The translations under genes and the position numbers were made by a program. A model generated the notes under the pieces. It saw nothing but the letters and a program-made list of their open reading frames with translations. It searched no databases and was not told the origin of the DNA. This document shows positions 11,963 through 22,948 of a DNA stretch of 64,000 nucleotides, piece after piece (within the stretch, counting starts at the first letter, position 1; the number at the start of each line of letters is the position of its first letter). Origin of the DNA: Amaranthus tricolor (lineage: Eukaryota; Streptophyta; Magnoliopsida; Caryophyllales; Amaranthaceae); NCBI RefSeq assembly GCF_026212465.1, contig NC_080052.1, forward strand, positions 31,356,326 through 31,420,325, read 5' to 3'.

Positions 11963-12361
11963 ATGAAAAACAAGAGATCTACTAGTTCTTCAACAATTCT
12001 TAGTTATCTTTATGATGGCCTTTGTGATTATGGGGATTCATGTTCGTGTTCCTTGCATGGTCGGCCACACTCATACTCGAATGAGATTTTAAGGTGGTCT
12101 AAGAAAGAACTTGAGGCCTATCAAAAGTCCATTGAAGATGACGCATGTTCACGGTAACGCGAGAATATTTCTTCTCCTCTTTATTCATACCTTAATGGAA
12201 AATATCCCCCTTTGAAGATTGTTAATTTTGTGTATGATTCTCCTACTAAAATGACTCCTTCAAGTCTATTTGTTGAAGAAGACCCAAATTTGGTGGTTCC
12301 TGATACTCCTGAAGAAGTACTTGTTGCTAGGACAAAAAAAACCCCTAAGAAACGTTGTTGA
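11963..12361 (+). pseudogene. unidentified ORF inside the MLE, convergent to the transposase
   Basis: From the ATG at 11963 a frame of 64 codons ends in TAA at 12155-12157. The same frame stays open for another 67 codons to TGA at 12359-12361, so a product of about 130 residues is interrupted once. The first part is Ser-rich with a Cys/His-containing patch (CDYGDSCSCSLHGRPH) and a charged stretch (RWSKKELEAYQKS). The second ends in a basic tail (RTKKTPKKRC). The DNA upstream looks like a leader: a CT-rich region at about 11580-11700 and a good splice donor, TTTGAG/GTAAGTTTC, near 11800. I recognise no family. It may be a second MLE gene or captured host sequence. Confidence 0.4.
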
Positions 12362-15300
12362 TGATTGTAAGGCATTTATGTTTATGTATTTTAATTTCAT
12401 AGCTGAGAACAATCGGAAATTTGGGCTTTAGCATGTCATTTGATCTTTGGGTGGATTCTGGGTTTTTTTGATTTTTGGCTTGTTCTTGTTTGATGTTCAT
12501 AGTTGTTTATATTTTTTGTTTGATGATGTTAGGCACTGACTTATGGACATCGGTTCTGTTTTCTGTTCGGTGTTAAACATTCTGATTTTTTGATGATTTG
12601 TTTTTGTTTACTCTTCATCTTTGTCTAAATTTTGTGTTTGATGTTGATCACGCTGTATGGTTATTTTGATGTTGAAGCCCCAATGATGATTTGTTTTCAT
12701 GATTTCCTATAAATTTCACAATCTGAAAAAATGACTTTAAATTCTTAGTTGAGTAGCTTTTGTTAAACGTCTAAAGTCATTGTGTTATATGCATGTTTAG
12801 TGGCATTCATTCTTTTTTGATGATTGTTTATAGTCTGAGAGGTTTAACAACCTCTATGATGAAACAGGAGACTTTTTTGTTACTGATAACACTAATAAAA
12901 TGAAGCCATTAACGAACATGTACTTTAACCATTGATTTCAGATTTGTTTTGCAAAATGTTTGCTCCTAAGATTGTTAAAGAAACATTTTTAATGATGATT
13001 TTTCATAACATTAACTGAGGGGCTTTGTTCAAAAATTTTCATCCTTGTGTCTCCTCGATTGCTTGATCATAGGCTTCTTGCATTGCATTGGATGATTGTG
13101 TCACATCTTTATTCTCTGCTACTGTTTGTGATGCTTGTTGATTTCTATTTTGATTCACAAAAGCAACATCTTTCCTAACTAGCTGTGTCGGAATTCGAAC
13201 TTGAATTCTGAGCCTCTCATTATCTTCTTCAACTTTTTTACCAAAATGAGGTTGGACGTAGTCATTACATCCCTTAGCCTTCAATATATCATTTAAGTGG
13301 TGCTGCAATGAAATCCAAACTTTTGTTAATGTCTTTGGATGAAGTTCCGCATATGCATCTTATACTGCACTAATCAACTCTGTCATATTCTTTGGCATTT
13401 TCTTATGCGTTAATGATTGAATGCTTCTAAAGAATCTCAAGTCCAAGATGTTACTGAAACAGTCGTATTATTAATGAGATTTCATTAGTCGTTTTTTGCG
13501 TCTAACTTTTTTTTATATATTTGTTCATTACTAATTAAATTTTAATTAGTGATGGTAGTAATTTGAAAATTTTCTATGATGATTAGAAACTTGTCAACTC
13601 GTAACGTAGTTAGAAGTGTAACAAGTAACGTAAACTTTGGAGGTAAAACTTAAAGTTGAGAAACTACCCATAACATTTTGGGATAATTATAATACTTACC
13701 CGAAAATATTATCTACCCATGTTGAGAATAAATTAAATATTTCATACACATACAAGTGATTTTTAAACATGAAGTACAAGTTATATAACTTGTTACATGT
13801 ACAACAATTTTTACCCAAACCTTAAACTATCTTAGATAAACCTTTCTTACATCATATTAGACCAAATTGAGGATAAAAATCACCTCAAATCAGCCCCAAA
13901 ATAGCAGTCCCTAGCTGCCATACTACCCCTCTTTTAGCCCCAAAACCCACTTACACACTTTACCAAATTCTCTACCCAAAGCCCCTTTTGTTCTCACCTA
14001 AAAACACCATCATAACAAGCATGCTAACATGATAAATCAGGAAATATTTGCTGTCCAGATTTTCAGCTCCATCAACCTTCTTTCACTCTTCATTTTACTC
14101 CTAAATTCATCCATAAGCACGATAGAAGTTCAATCTTACAATTCCTAGCAAAAACACCTTCTTTTCTCATCAAATCTTCTTCAAAAATCCATCTAAAACT
14201 TCTGAAAATTTATGTTTATAAAGTCAAATCTCCCATAAAAATAATCTTCATCTTAAGAGCTTTCCATAGACACCAAACTTGAAGAAATCCACTAAGTATA
14301 GGGTAAGTTATGTTCATTTCTTTATTCCACTAGTTTTTATTAAAATTTGTTCATGTAAAACATTTTTTTTACATGAATCTTTCTATAAACTAAGATCATA
14401 ATAAAATGAGTATTTTATCTCTAAACTAAGAAAACCATCACTTATAAATCTATAAAAATCGGCCATAATAAAAAGTAAGAAGATGTATTTCTACAAATAT
14501 ATAAATTTTGTTACTTAAAGGATTCAAGTAAAATTATGGGACTTAACCAAGTATGTTGCTCAACATAATAAGTATACTCCAAATATGTTAAAATCATCAC
14601 AAGTATTAGTCTAACAACTCTAACTAGGGAAAGTTAAGTGCATGTTAGAAATCCAAAATTATTATTGATTTTTGGATTAATGCAATATGTTTAGTTGAAG
14701 AGTTGGAGTTGAGACGGCAAGGACCCAAAGTTAGAACCATTTCTAAGAACGCGTAGGAGCTTACGTGGGAGCTTACGGAATAATTATATAGGCTTGGAGT
14801 CGAGGTATGTCACATGGGGTTGATTTTTAAAGGATTTAAAAACAAGTTGGAAAAGTTTGTGCATAAACTTGTTTTTAAAAAATAAAATTCTCAAAGAGAA
14901 GTTCTTAAATCTTGAAAAATGATGTCAAAATGATAAATTTGAGTATGGAATAATTTATTACATGTATTATTATTGTGGGCATCATGCATGTTGATTTTAT
15001 AAATTATTGTATGTTTAAAGGCATGTTTAACACTACTTTGTGAAAGTTATTGTGATGGAAATGATTATATGAAGTTGAAATATTTGAAATTCATTTTAAA
15101 AGAAATTTCTAGTAGCTATATGTTAAGAAAATTTCTTGGATACTTTTTGTTGAAATTATTCGTTAAATTGATATTTTAATGGATTTTAAGGTGTTAAATA
15201 CTCTTATTATAAAACACGGTATTAGATGAACTCTTCATCATCAAAAATAATTAATAAAGACATATTATAATGTCTCCAATAAGATTTGGCCAGAATATAT

Positions 15301-16933
15301 TTAGTTTGAAATTTTTTTTTTGATTTTTGAATCATCGTTAAATTGTTTAACGGTAAATTGTAAAATGGTAAAATATAAAATAATTACCAAACAAAGATAT
15401 ATGGACTTGAAATTTTTATCACATACTCATATAGATAGTAGCTAAAATTGGTAAAAGATTGGGAAGGTTTTGTTGACATTTAAGGTCCTTAATAATTTTT
15501 ATTCGGTTATTAATAATCGGTAAGTTTGAAAACGGTAAAATTTAAAATAAATACTAAATGACGTATTTTGGACATAAATATTTTATGAGACACTTATATA
15601 AACAGCAGATACATGTTCAAAAATTTATATGGATTTTCGTGACCATATATGGATTTAAATAAATTTTATTCGGTTTATCGGTAAAATATCAATATTAATT
15701 ATTAAAAATACCCCACATCATTTTTAATGGTTATTTAAAATTTTATACCCCTTAAAATAGTTTCTGGTATATCATACAATTTTTATAATATTTTACTCGG
15801 ACTCAAATAATTTTAAACCTATTTTATTCTATTTATCGATAAAATGTCTATACAAAATAATAAATCATCATACATGACTGTCATAAGTTCAAATAGCCTA
15901 ATAAACATATTATATGACTTCTATAACTTTGGTATAATTTTGTAAAATAAATTATTAATTATTTACTAATTTATCAAATTAATAGAAAATATTTATTTAT
16001 TAAAAGGTATAATATTGTTAATTAAATATGGGTAAAAATAGACCTATATCAAAAATTTATAATTATATTAATAACCTACTGCCTCATAGTATAAAATAAT
16101 TTTAAATTCGATGGTTTATAAATTTTACAGATTTAAGACACCATTTAAATAACGGTAAATACTCAAATTGTCGGAAATAATTGTAAGATCGTTATAAATT
16201 CGCATAACCAATTATAATCTGATGGGAAAACCTTAAATTCATTTTAAATAAGGTATTATAATGACTTGATTAATTTGGGCCTTGTTGGAGAATTAATATG
16301 TATTTTGTAAATCAATTATCGATTTTATTACCGGCAAAACTATCTCGTATTTAAGAAAATGTGTTTTATGAAATCTTCTGTCATAATGATTTTATAGACT
16401 TGTGAATCATATTGTAGTTGTTTTGAATGAATTAAAAAACCCTTTTAAGTTATATTTACTTTAAGAAAGATTGAAACGAAACATTTTAGTGGTTTCCTTG
16501 AAAAATCGTATTGAACTTTAATCACTTTTTGTTACGATGCATTTCGATGCCCCAATATAATACAAAGGTTATGTTTGATGATATGATTATGCTAAGCATG
16601 TTTTACCCATGTGGAAAATATTATGATTTGATTTTGCTAAGTCGCAAATAAAGTATGTTTTGTTATGTGCAAATAAAAGATGTTTATCATATGGAAAAAG
16701 TTAATATTTTTGACTTTCAAATGCCATTAAAATTACAAGATATATATTATATACAAAAATATTTTAGCCTAAATGGCGAGTACATATGCCACAGCAAATG
16801 TTGTGTGCATGATTAAACGGCTCACCAATGCTAAGCGCGTATTGTTCACAATATCATTGTGTTACACTTATTGGACATGTCACGGACGGTAGACCGACTA
16901 CCAAACGAGTCACAGGATGACTCACCGAGTACC

Positions 16934-19580
16934 TGTAACGGCCCGGTTAAAGTGACCCGGAAAATCATGTGAAAACATGAATCCGGTTCACTTACGGACA
17001 CAAATAAACACATCCTTACTCGGATCGTCAACGTTCCAACGGTAAAGGAATATGGTCAACAAAGAAAACAGCGCCAAACAAAACAAAACCAAACAAAACA
17101 GCGGAAGTCTTTACATACAACTCGAGAGCCCACCGGCCTCTAGACTAGCTAAAAGTTGTACGAAATAAAAAGAAAACATCATAAACTTTGTTTACATAAA
17201 CTGAGGTACTTAGACTCATTACAAAGTAAGTCTAGACTTGATAGTTACGGGTTCTAAGCTGAATCCTCACTCCAGCCCCCTCCTGCAGTTAACCTGCTGC
17301 ACGTCATATGATAACACGTAGCAGGTTCTAAAGAACAACCAATACACGTCAGAGACTTCATACATATACAAAACAGGTTGAATACAAGCATTGTGTTTAC
17401 CCTAGCATGCAAAGGCTCTATTATGTAATCTTTATTCATTATTTCCAAACCTTGTAACGTTGCCCGTCCTGTTCGGGTCGTACAAGTCATATTCCAAATT
17501 TGTTTTGGTGGAATACACTTGGGAGAGCAAATCCCAAGGCAACCACCTACCTAAGACGTTGCCCGTCCTGTTCGGGTCGCCAAAGGCTAAGTATGCATAC
17601 CCCCATGGTGACCATAAAGATCCCTGAATGCCATGGGAAAAATAGTTGATAGTTTTCCAATTTATTTGTTAACCCTTCTGGGTAACATATCCATAAATTC
17701 TCAATTTCCACATAATCATTTCATATTATTTGAGGTGTCTAAACCTTATGTGATTACAATGCCTTGATTAGGAATAAAACAACATTACTTGCACAACCAT
17801 ATAAACAGTATGGTCTAAGCGTGTACTTTTAAACACTGCAAATCCAAACGACGTTTAAGCACGACAGGAATTTCACCCTCTTATGAATCGAGGTCCTAAT
17901 TAACAAACACACAGAACGACCACGTTTAATAACGGGTTTACACACACAATCCACTCCATACTACTAAAATATCACAAAAACTTGATAATTTCAAATGTTT
18001 TCATCCAACTCATGATTGCTCCAAAATTCCCATTCTGACCAGAAACTTTTATGGCCAAATCGGACAGTTTAGAAAATTCAAATTAAAAATCCGACTTCAC
18101 CGCTGCGTCCGGAACGCATCAATTACCTTGGGTACCAATTTTCATAATTTCTAGCATCCGATTACTATTTTTAATCATTTTAAGCGTTTTAACGAGTTTT
18201 AAAGCGCATCGATTAGATAAAACAACAACGAAACACACCCAACACTCGGATCGGGGCGCCACTACCGAGGCAGCAGCAGCTGTCCGAAACTCCTTCTACT
18301 TAAATTATTTTTATTTTATATATATTTTTTTCTATTTAAATTATTTAATCCTTTTTAAATCTCCATACCAAAATACACCTAACCAAAAATCGAATTTACA
18401 TTTTACTAAGATAAAACAAATAAAACCAAATCTCCTATCACACAATCCACTTGATATTTCCACACATCTAACAATACATCAAATCCCATCAACGATCTAA
18501 ACCATCATCAAAACATAAACTAACAACTTTAGTCATACTCATCCTCAAGATCTTCAAGAACATTTAAAATTTCATAACCATGATAAGTAAATTAAATATT
18601 TGATCCTCTTATCAAATTTAAATTTTGTAGAGAATCATAAACCAACATTTTTTTTAATTTTAAACCGAACATATATATATAAGGACAATCCTTTAAACAA
18701 ATCAAATTTTGTTAAAGGATTTGTAAACTCATGGATACTTACATCACTTAATCCACACACTTAAAATTTCATCTAACAAACTAAAATCTTGTTAGAGAAA
18801 TATAAATCGTAAAATAAATTCAATTTAACATTTGAATAGACTTTATTCTTATAACAAATTTAAACTTTGTTAAAGAATGTAAATCAAGGAAAATTTTGCA
18901 TAACAGAAATATGATTTAACCCTTTTAACAAATCAATTTTATCAAAGGATTATTAAAGAAAACTTATATAAAATACTCAATCCTCCTAATAAGTCATAGG
19001 ATATCATCATATTGAAAGAAATATTATATAATCTCATACTAGAATTTCTTATAAATAAAATTTATAAATAACAACTCAACTTACTTACCCTTTGATTTGA
19101 AGATTGGATTGAACAAAGTTTTTTTTTTTCTTGAATACCGAAACAAGAGCAACAAAAGAGGAAATTTTTCTGAATTTTGTTCACTTTGAAAGCTTAGGAA
19201 AAGTGAGGAAACTCAAATGATGCTTAAGGATTAATAGGCACTTAAGAGGTGAGCTTAATGTGCCATAATACTCACTTATGAGAGGAGTTACAAACTCCTC
19301 CCATTCCTCCTCACCACAACCGGCCACCCCTTCACTCCCCTCTCAATTTTTATTTTTTTTTTATTTAATTTAATTAATTAATTAAGTCATTATTATATTA
19401 TTGTTAAAATAGAAAGAACCGTTACGCGATAGCCTTGTACGCGATAAAACTCGTTACCGTTAAAATTTAACTCGCTTTATTTCTTAAAATTATCTATGTG
19501 GAATAATATAATTTAATAATACGTATTTATTTTATTTTATTATATTATTTCTTAAACCCGATAAATTACGGGGTGTTACA
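16934..19580 (-). mobile_element. second solo-type LTR nested in the first, opposite orientation
   Basis: On the plus strand it begins TGTAACGGCCCGG and ends CGGGGTGTTACA, flanked by a perfect duplication GTACC (16929-16933, 19581-19585). Read on the minus strand it starts TGTAACACCCCG and ends CGGGCCGTTACA. It carries a CTTTTGTTGCTCTTGTTTCGG-type leader region followed by GGGTAAGTT, the same layout as the outer LTR, so it is taken to lie on the minus strand. 2647 bp, no coding capacity. The last element to arrive in this nest. Confidence 0.82.
17457..17579. repeat. 24-bp direct repeat with hairpin inside the inner LTR
   Basis: The same 24-bp sequence, containing GCCCGTCCTGTTCGGGTC, occurs at 17457-17480 and 17556-17579. 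Each copy can form a short CCCG...CGGG stem-loop. The function is unknown; it may be an LTR regulatory or structural motif. Confidence 0.8.
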
Positions 19581-21960
19581 GTACCCATATAAACTTATGA
19601 TATGAGTTTGAAATTGATTTGGATCCATTGAGATCTTATGATTTATGATGAAAAATGAGAATTTAAAATGACTATAGAGCCATTGAACTGGGTTTGAATG
19701 ATAATATGATTTATCAAATGAAAAAGCATATTTCAAAATGAATTTACTCAAATAAAAAAAGGTTTTAATAACTTGTTTGACGGACACCAGTGTGTTTATA
19801 TTCGGCCTTTTTGCTGATACTATGCTTTTTATGTTTTTCCAAGGGTTTTGTTTTTAGAGTAAACCCCTATGGCACCTCGACAGAGAATGGATATGCGAGC
19901 GGAAGATGAAGCCGAGTTGGAGTATGACTCCCCTTTTGTTTAGATCTTTTTATTTAATCTGAGAGACTATTAATTTAGATTTAGACTATTTTAAGGATGT
20001 AATTTGAACTTTGGACTTATTTCGATTTGGTAGTAATTTTCCTATATTTTGGACAGTTAAGACTTCCGTTATATTGCTTTGGTTTGGTTCAAGTATTATA
20101 CTTGGATATTGGTTTGACCGTTAAGTAACCCCTTAATTGTGTTGGCAAAAGTAAGCTTCCGCTTGATTAATACTAAATTCCAGTTAGTGTTTTCCTTCAT
20201 AATTCGAGGCGGTTACAGTTACAATCTGGACTATTAGGGGGTTGTTGTGTAAGAATGAAGGTTAACCCATCTTGCTTGTTGTGTTGTTGCCATATTGGAT
20301 CATCATTTGTAATGTGCACTCTTGCATTGTCTTGTTGGATGAAAATGATTGAAGGTCCTTCATTTGGCCGCTTTCTTAGTATTGTCGGAATGAGATTTTG
20401 GATGAGCATGTTTCTATAAACTTCTTGAGTGACTGATTCTGTTGGCTTGATTTCAATTGACCCCCTTGGCCTTTCTTCGATTCCCTCACGGTTGCAACCC
20501 TGTTAATGAAGAGAAAAATTCCTATTTTCCCATCAAACGTGCATTGGCCATGTCGACTCCATCTTGGCCTAGCAACCGCCCCTAGGAACATGGCCTTCGG
20601 TATGAACTTAGATGACTTTGCTACCCTATACGGGGTCTTCTCTTTGTGTGCAAGGTAAACTCTTTGAGTTTTTTTTGTTAGATAAAACCATTTCTCATCG
20701 ACGTGAATGAAATCAAACATTCCCTTGTATATTGGATGTCTTTGAATGCTATCTTCTTGGGTGAGACTTAAAATCCACTCCACCCTTCGCACTTTATTAG
20801 CATCGGTTAAAGCCGGGTGAAGAAGATTTGAATGTGCCTTAATTTCACCTCTTTTGATTAACCTCCAAACGGTCGATGGTGCCAAGTCTAAACAACTTGC
20901 AACATCTCTTATATATGTACGTTCTCCCATCGGTCTGGACTCTGGAACGTTTGGAGGCACCACAACTCTCTTCCTTCCACAGTTTTTGTATTTTGAATCA
21001 ACGATGTATGGTTTGTTTGCTTCTTTTGATTGTATTGCCCTTTTTCATAAATTTCTCATGGTTCTATGATGATAATCATATAATTCAACAATTCTTTGGA
21101 ATGTTCCATGAGGTAATGAGTTGTTTGTTCGCATTGAGAGCATTTCTTGAAATATTAAATGCCTCATCTCACTGTTGAGTCTTGGCTTATGATGATTGTC
21201 TTGTCGTTCTCCTTGCTGCTCAACAATTTCTGTCGGTACTTGCTCTGATTCCGAGCTTGATTGAGGATCATATAGGCTTGATCCAAAATACCATGCCCCC
21301 TCGATTTCGTCCTCACTTCCTGAAGCCATGAATAAGGCTGTGATGCAGTGTGAAATTGAATTTTTTTGTGGGTGATTGGTTATTGTTTTCAGCACAGCAG
21401 TTGCTATACTTGGGGTTTATGGACTGATTCAGTTAACTGTTGAATTTTTTTGGGATGAATGGCTATTATTATCTTCAACTAAGCTGCTGTGTTGATAATT
21501 GAGGTGATGATGTGCTATTCATTTGTACCTGCTGCCTATATAGCCCCTTGCAGAAATTGGAAAGTCATCTTTGCTTTCATTTTTGGTTCTCAATCATTAT
21601 GCTAAATTAAGGAAGTAATCCATGTATAGTTTAATTAGCCAATGAAATGGTTATGTATATGTTTAACTTTTCAGAATTTTCCCTCTATTATTTTTAATTG
21701 CCCTCCAAAACTTTCCAAAAAAGGAAAGAGAGTTGTAACCAAAAACGGAATTCTGTTTTGGCCCTTTGCAAGTTGCTCTATGATTTTCCCTTCATTAATG
21801 ACAATCATATTTTGTTTTTTTTGTTTTATTTTATCTTCAATTAAAATGTATTTTCCCTCTCATAATACCAATATAATCATTAATTCACACTGCTATTCAA
21901 TTAAAATAATACCCACTTACTACAAAGATTTCATTTTTTCTTAATATGTGTAGAAAATTC

Positions 21961-21991
21961 AAATAGGACAAACATAAAAGAATAGAGAGAG
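21961..21991 (-). repeat. right terminal inverted repeat of the MLE
   Basis: Read on the minus strand it begins CTCTCTCTATTCTTTTATG, matching the left end with about six mismatches in 31 bp. It is followed outward by TA. Confidence 0.88.
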
Positions 21992-22171
21992 TACTATATT
22001 TGATTAAATTAAATTAATAACTTATGAATATTTTTACCAAAATTCAGCATTATTTAAATTGAACTAAATATCACATTCAACTTTATTAGTAACATTTCAA
22101 TTAAGTAAGGAGAAGAAATTTCAACGTGAATGACAATGTTCAATAAACATTGTTTTTAAAGATAATTAATA

Positions 22172-22418
22172 CTTCTTTCGTTTCAAATTACTTGCAGCAT
22201 TTGTATTTTCGTGCAGTTTAATGCACTAATTTAATCTTTAATATTCTTAATTATGCATAATAAAAAATTATAAAAAATTAATATTTATAATCTTTGCATT
22301 GAGACGAATCAAAGAAAATCTTACTTAACTATATTTTATTTTATAGATTAAAAATTAATCATAAATTAAGAGTGATGGATGAATAATACATAATTTCCAA
22401 AATTTGGAAAGGAGGAAA
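22172..22418. mobile_element. degenerate Stowaway-like MITE
   Basis: The left end CTTCTTTCGTTTCAAATTAC and the right end (inverted TTTCCTCCTTTCCAAATTTT) form imperfect inverted repeats between TA dinucleotides. The interior (TTATGCATAA, AGACGAATCAA, CTTACTTAACTATATTTT) resembles the element at 989-1247. It lies just upstream of the ASY4-like gene. Confidence 0.5.
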
Positions 22419-22757
22419 TATATGAGAGCAACATAAATATTATATGACAATCAAAATTTTTCGATTGTTATTCAAAAATAAGTATGTCTTTTTAATCTGA
22501 TTTATTGTTTTTATTTTTCACATTTCATCTTAGTTGATTTTATTTTATTATTATATTTAGAGAATTATTCCACATCAAATCAATAATACTTCAAATCGAA
22601 CCTTATATTCTAAGTTAATAAAATATAATATTTTTACAATAAACACGTAAGAATCCAACACCACCTAATTCTCATCCACGTATCATTCATCACATATCAC
22701 ATTATAAGCCCGAATCGAGTTAGAGTCGAAATTTGTAATCCTACACAAACAACAGCC

Positions 22758-22793
22758 TATAACGGCTATAAGTATCTTTAGTTTACGCGGGAA
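22758..22793 (+). promoter_or_regulatory. candidate cell-cycle promoter motifs of the ASY4-like gene
   Basis: TATAACGGCTA (22758-22768) matches the MSA consensus core AACGG bound by MYB3R factors with one mismatch outside the core. CTATAAGTA (22766-22774) is a TATA-like box, and GCGGGAA (22787-22793) is an E2F-type site. They lie 156-191 bp before the ATG. The motifs are seen; the regulation is inferred. Confidence 0.4.
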
Positions 22794-22948
22794 CTCCAAA
22801 TCACAAAATTTTCTTCCACTCTCTTTGTACTCTCTATGAAATCACAGAATTAAACTTCCATTGGTAATCACATCATTTCTCAGTTCTCATTTCTCAACAA
22901 TAAATCTTCACAAACTCTCTCTCTAAATCTAGAATTTGATTCTCAACA

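Larger units (their letters stand above)
13455..20217 (+). mobile_element. coding-free LTR (probably solo, gypsy/chromovirus type) inside the MLE
   Basis: Begins TGAAACAGTCG and ends GAGGCGGTTACA, with TG...CA ends and a perfect 5-bp duplication GTTAC on both sides (13450-13454, 20218-20222). The sequence on either side joins into the continuous mariner transposase. Without its own nested insertion it is 4111 bp. There is no gag or pol and no second LTR. Features of a long LTR are seen: a leader-like stretch ending in a splice-donor-like GGGTAAGTT near 14300 and long AT-rich DNA. Best read as a solo LTR of a Ty3/gypsy (Tekay-like) element. A non-autonomous LARD-type element is the alternative. 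Confidence 0.8.
13039..21328 (-). pseudogene. mariner (DD39D) transposase, fragmented
   Basis: The protein starts at the ATG at 21328 (MASGSEDE). A helix-turn-helix region follows, a stop occurs near 21045, and the frame then continues. The first catalytic Asp is in HVDEKWFY (codon 20697-20699). A frameshift lies near 20400-20450. The second Asp is in QQDNARVH (20329-20331). The gypsy-type LTR 13455-20217 interrupts it just after the NSPDCN motif. The third Asp lies beyond the insertion (ILDLRFF, codon 13441-13443), followed by one more in-frame TAA and the C-terminal segment (HHLNDILKAKGCNDY) typical of plant mariners. The D2-D3 distance fits DD39D once the insertion is ignored. It cannot make active enzyme. 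Mariner transposases cut and paste at TA sites. Confidence 0.9.
11439..21991 (-). mobile_element. plant mariner-like element (MLE) split by nested LTRs
   Basis: The left end CTCCCTCCGTTCTTTTAAG and the inverted right end CTCTCTCTATTCTTTTATG form roughly 31-bp terminal inverted repeats with about six mismatches. They are flanked by TA dinucleotides (11437-11438, 21992-21993), the mariner/Tc1 target duplication. Removing the inserted LTR and its TSD leaves 3785 bp, a usual size for plant MLEs. A broken DD39D transposase lies on the minus strand, its N-terminal and middle parts at 20223-21328 and its C-terminal part at 13039-13449. The element is old: stops and frameshifts are present and the inverted repeats have diverged. 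Confidence 0.9.

Noticed and set aside
16846..17490. Two minus-strand frames of 61 and 78 codons
   Set aside because: They lie in or across the edge of the inner LTR and show no protein family features.
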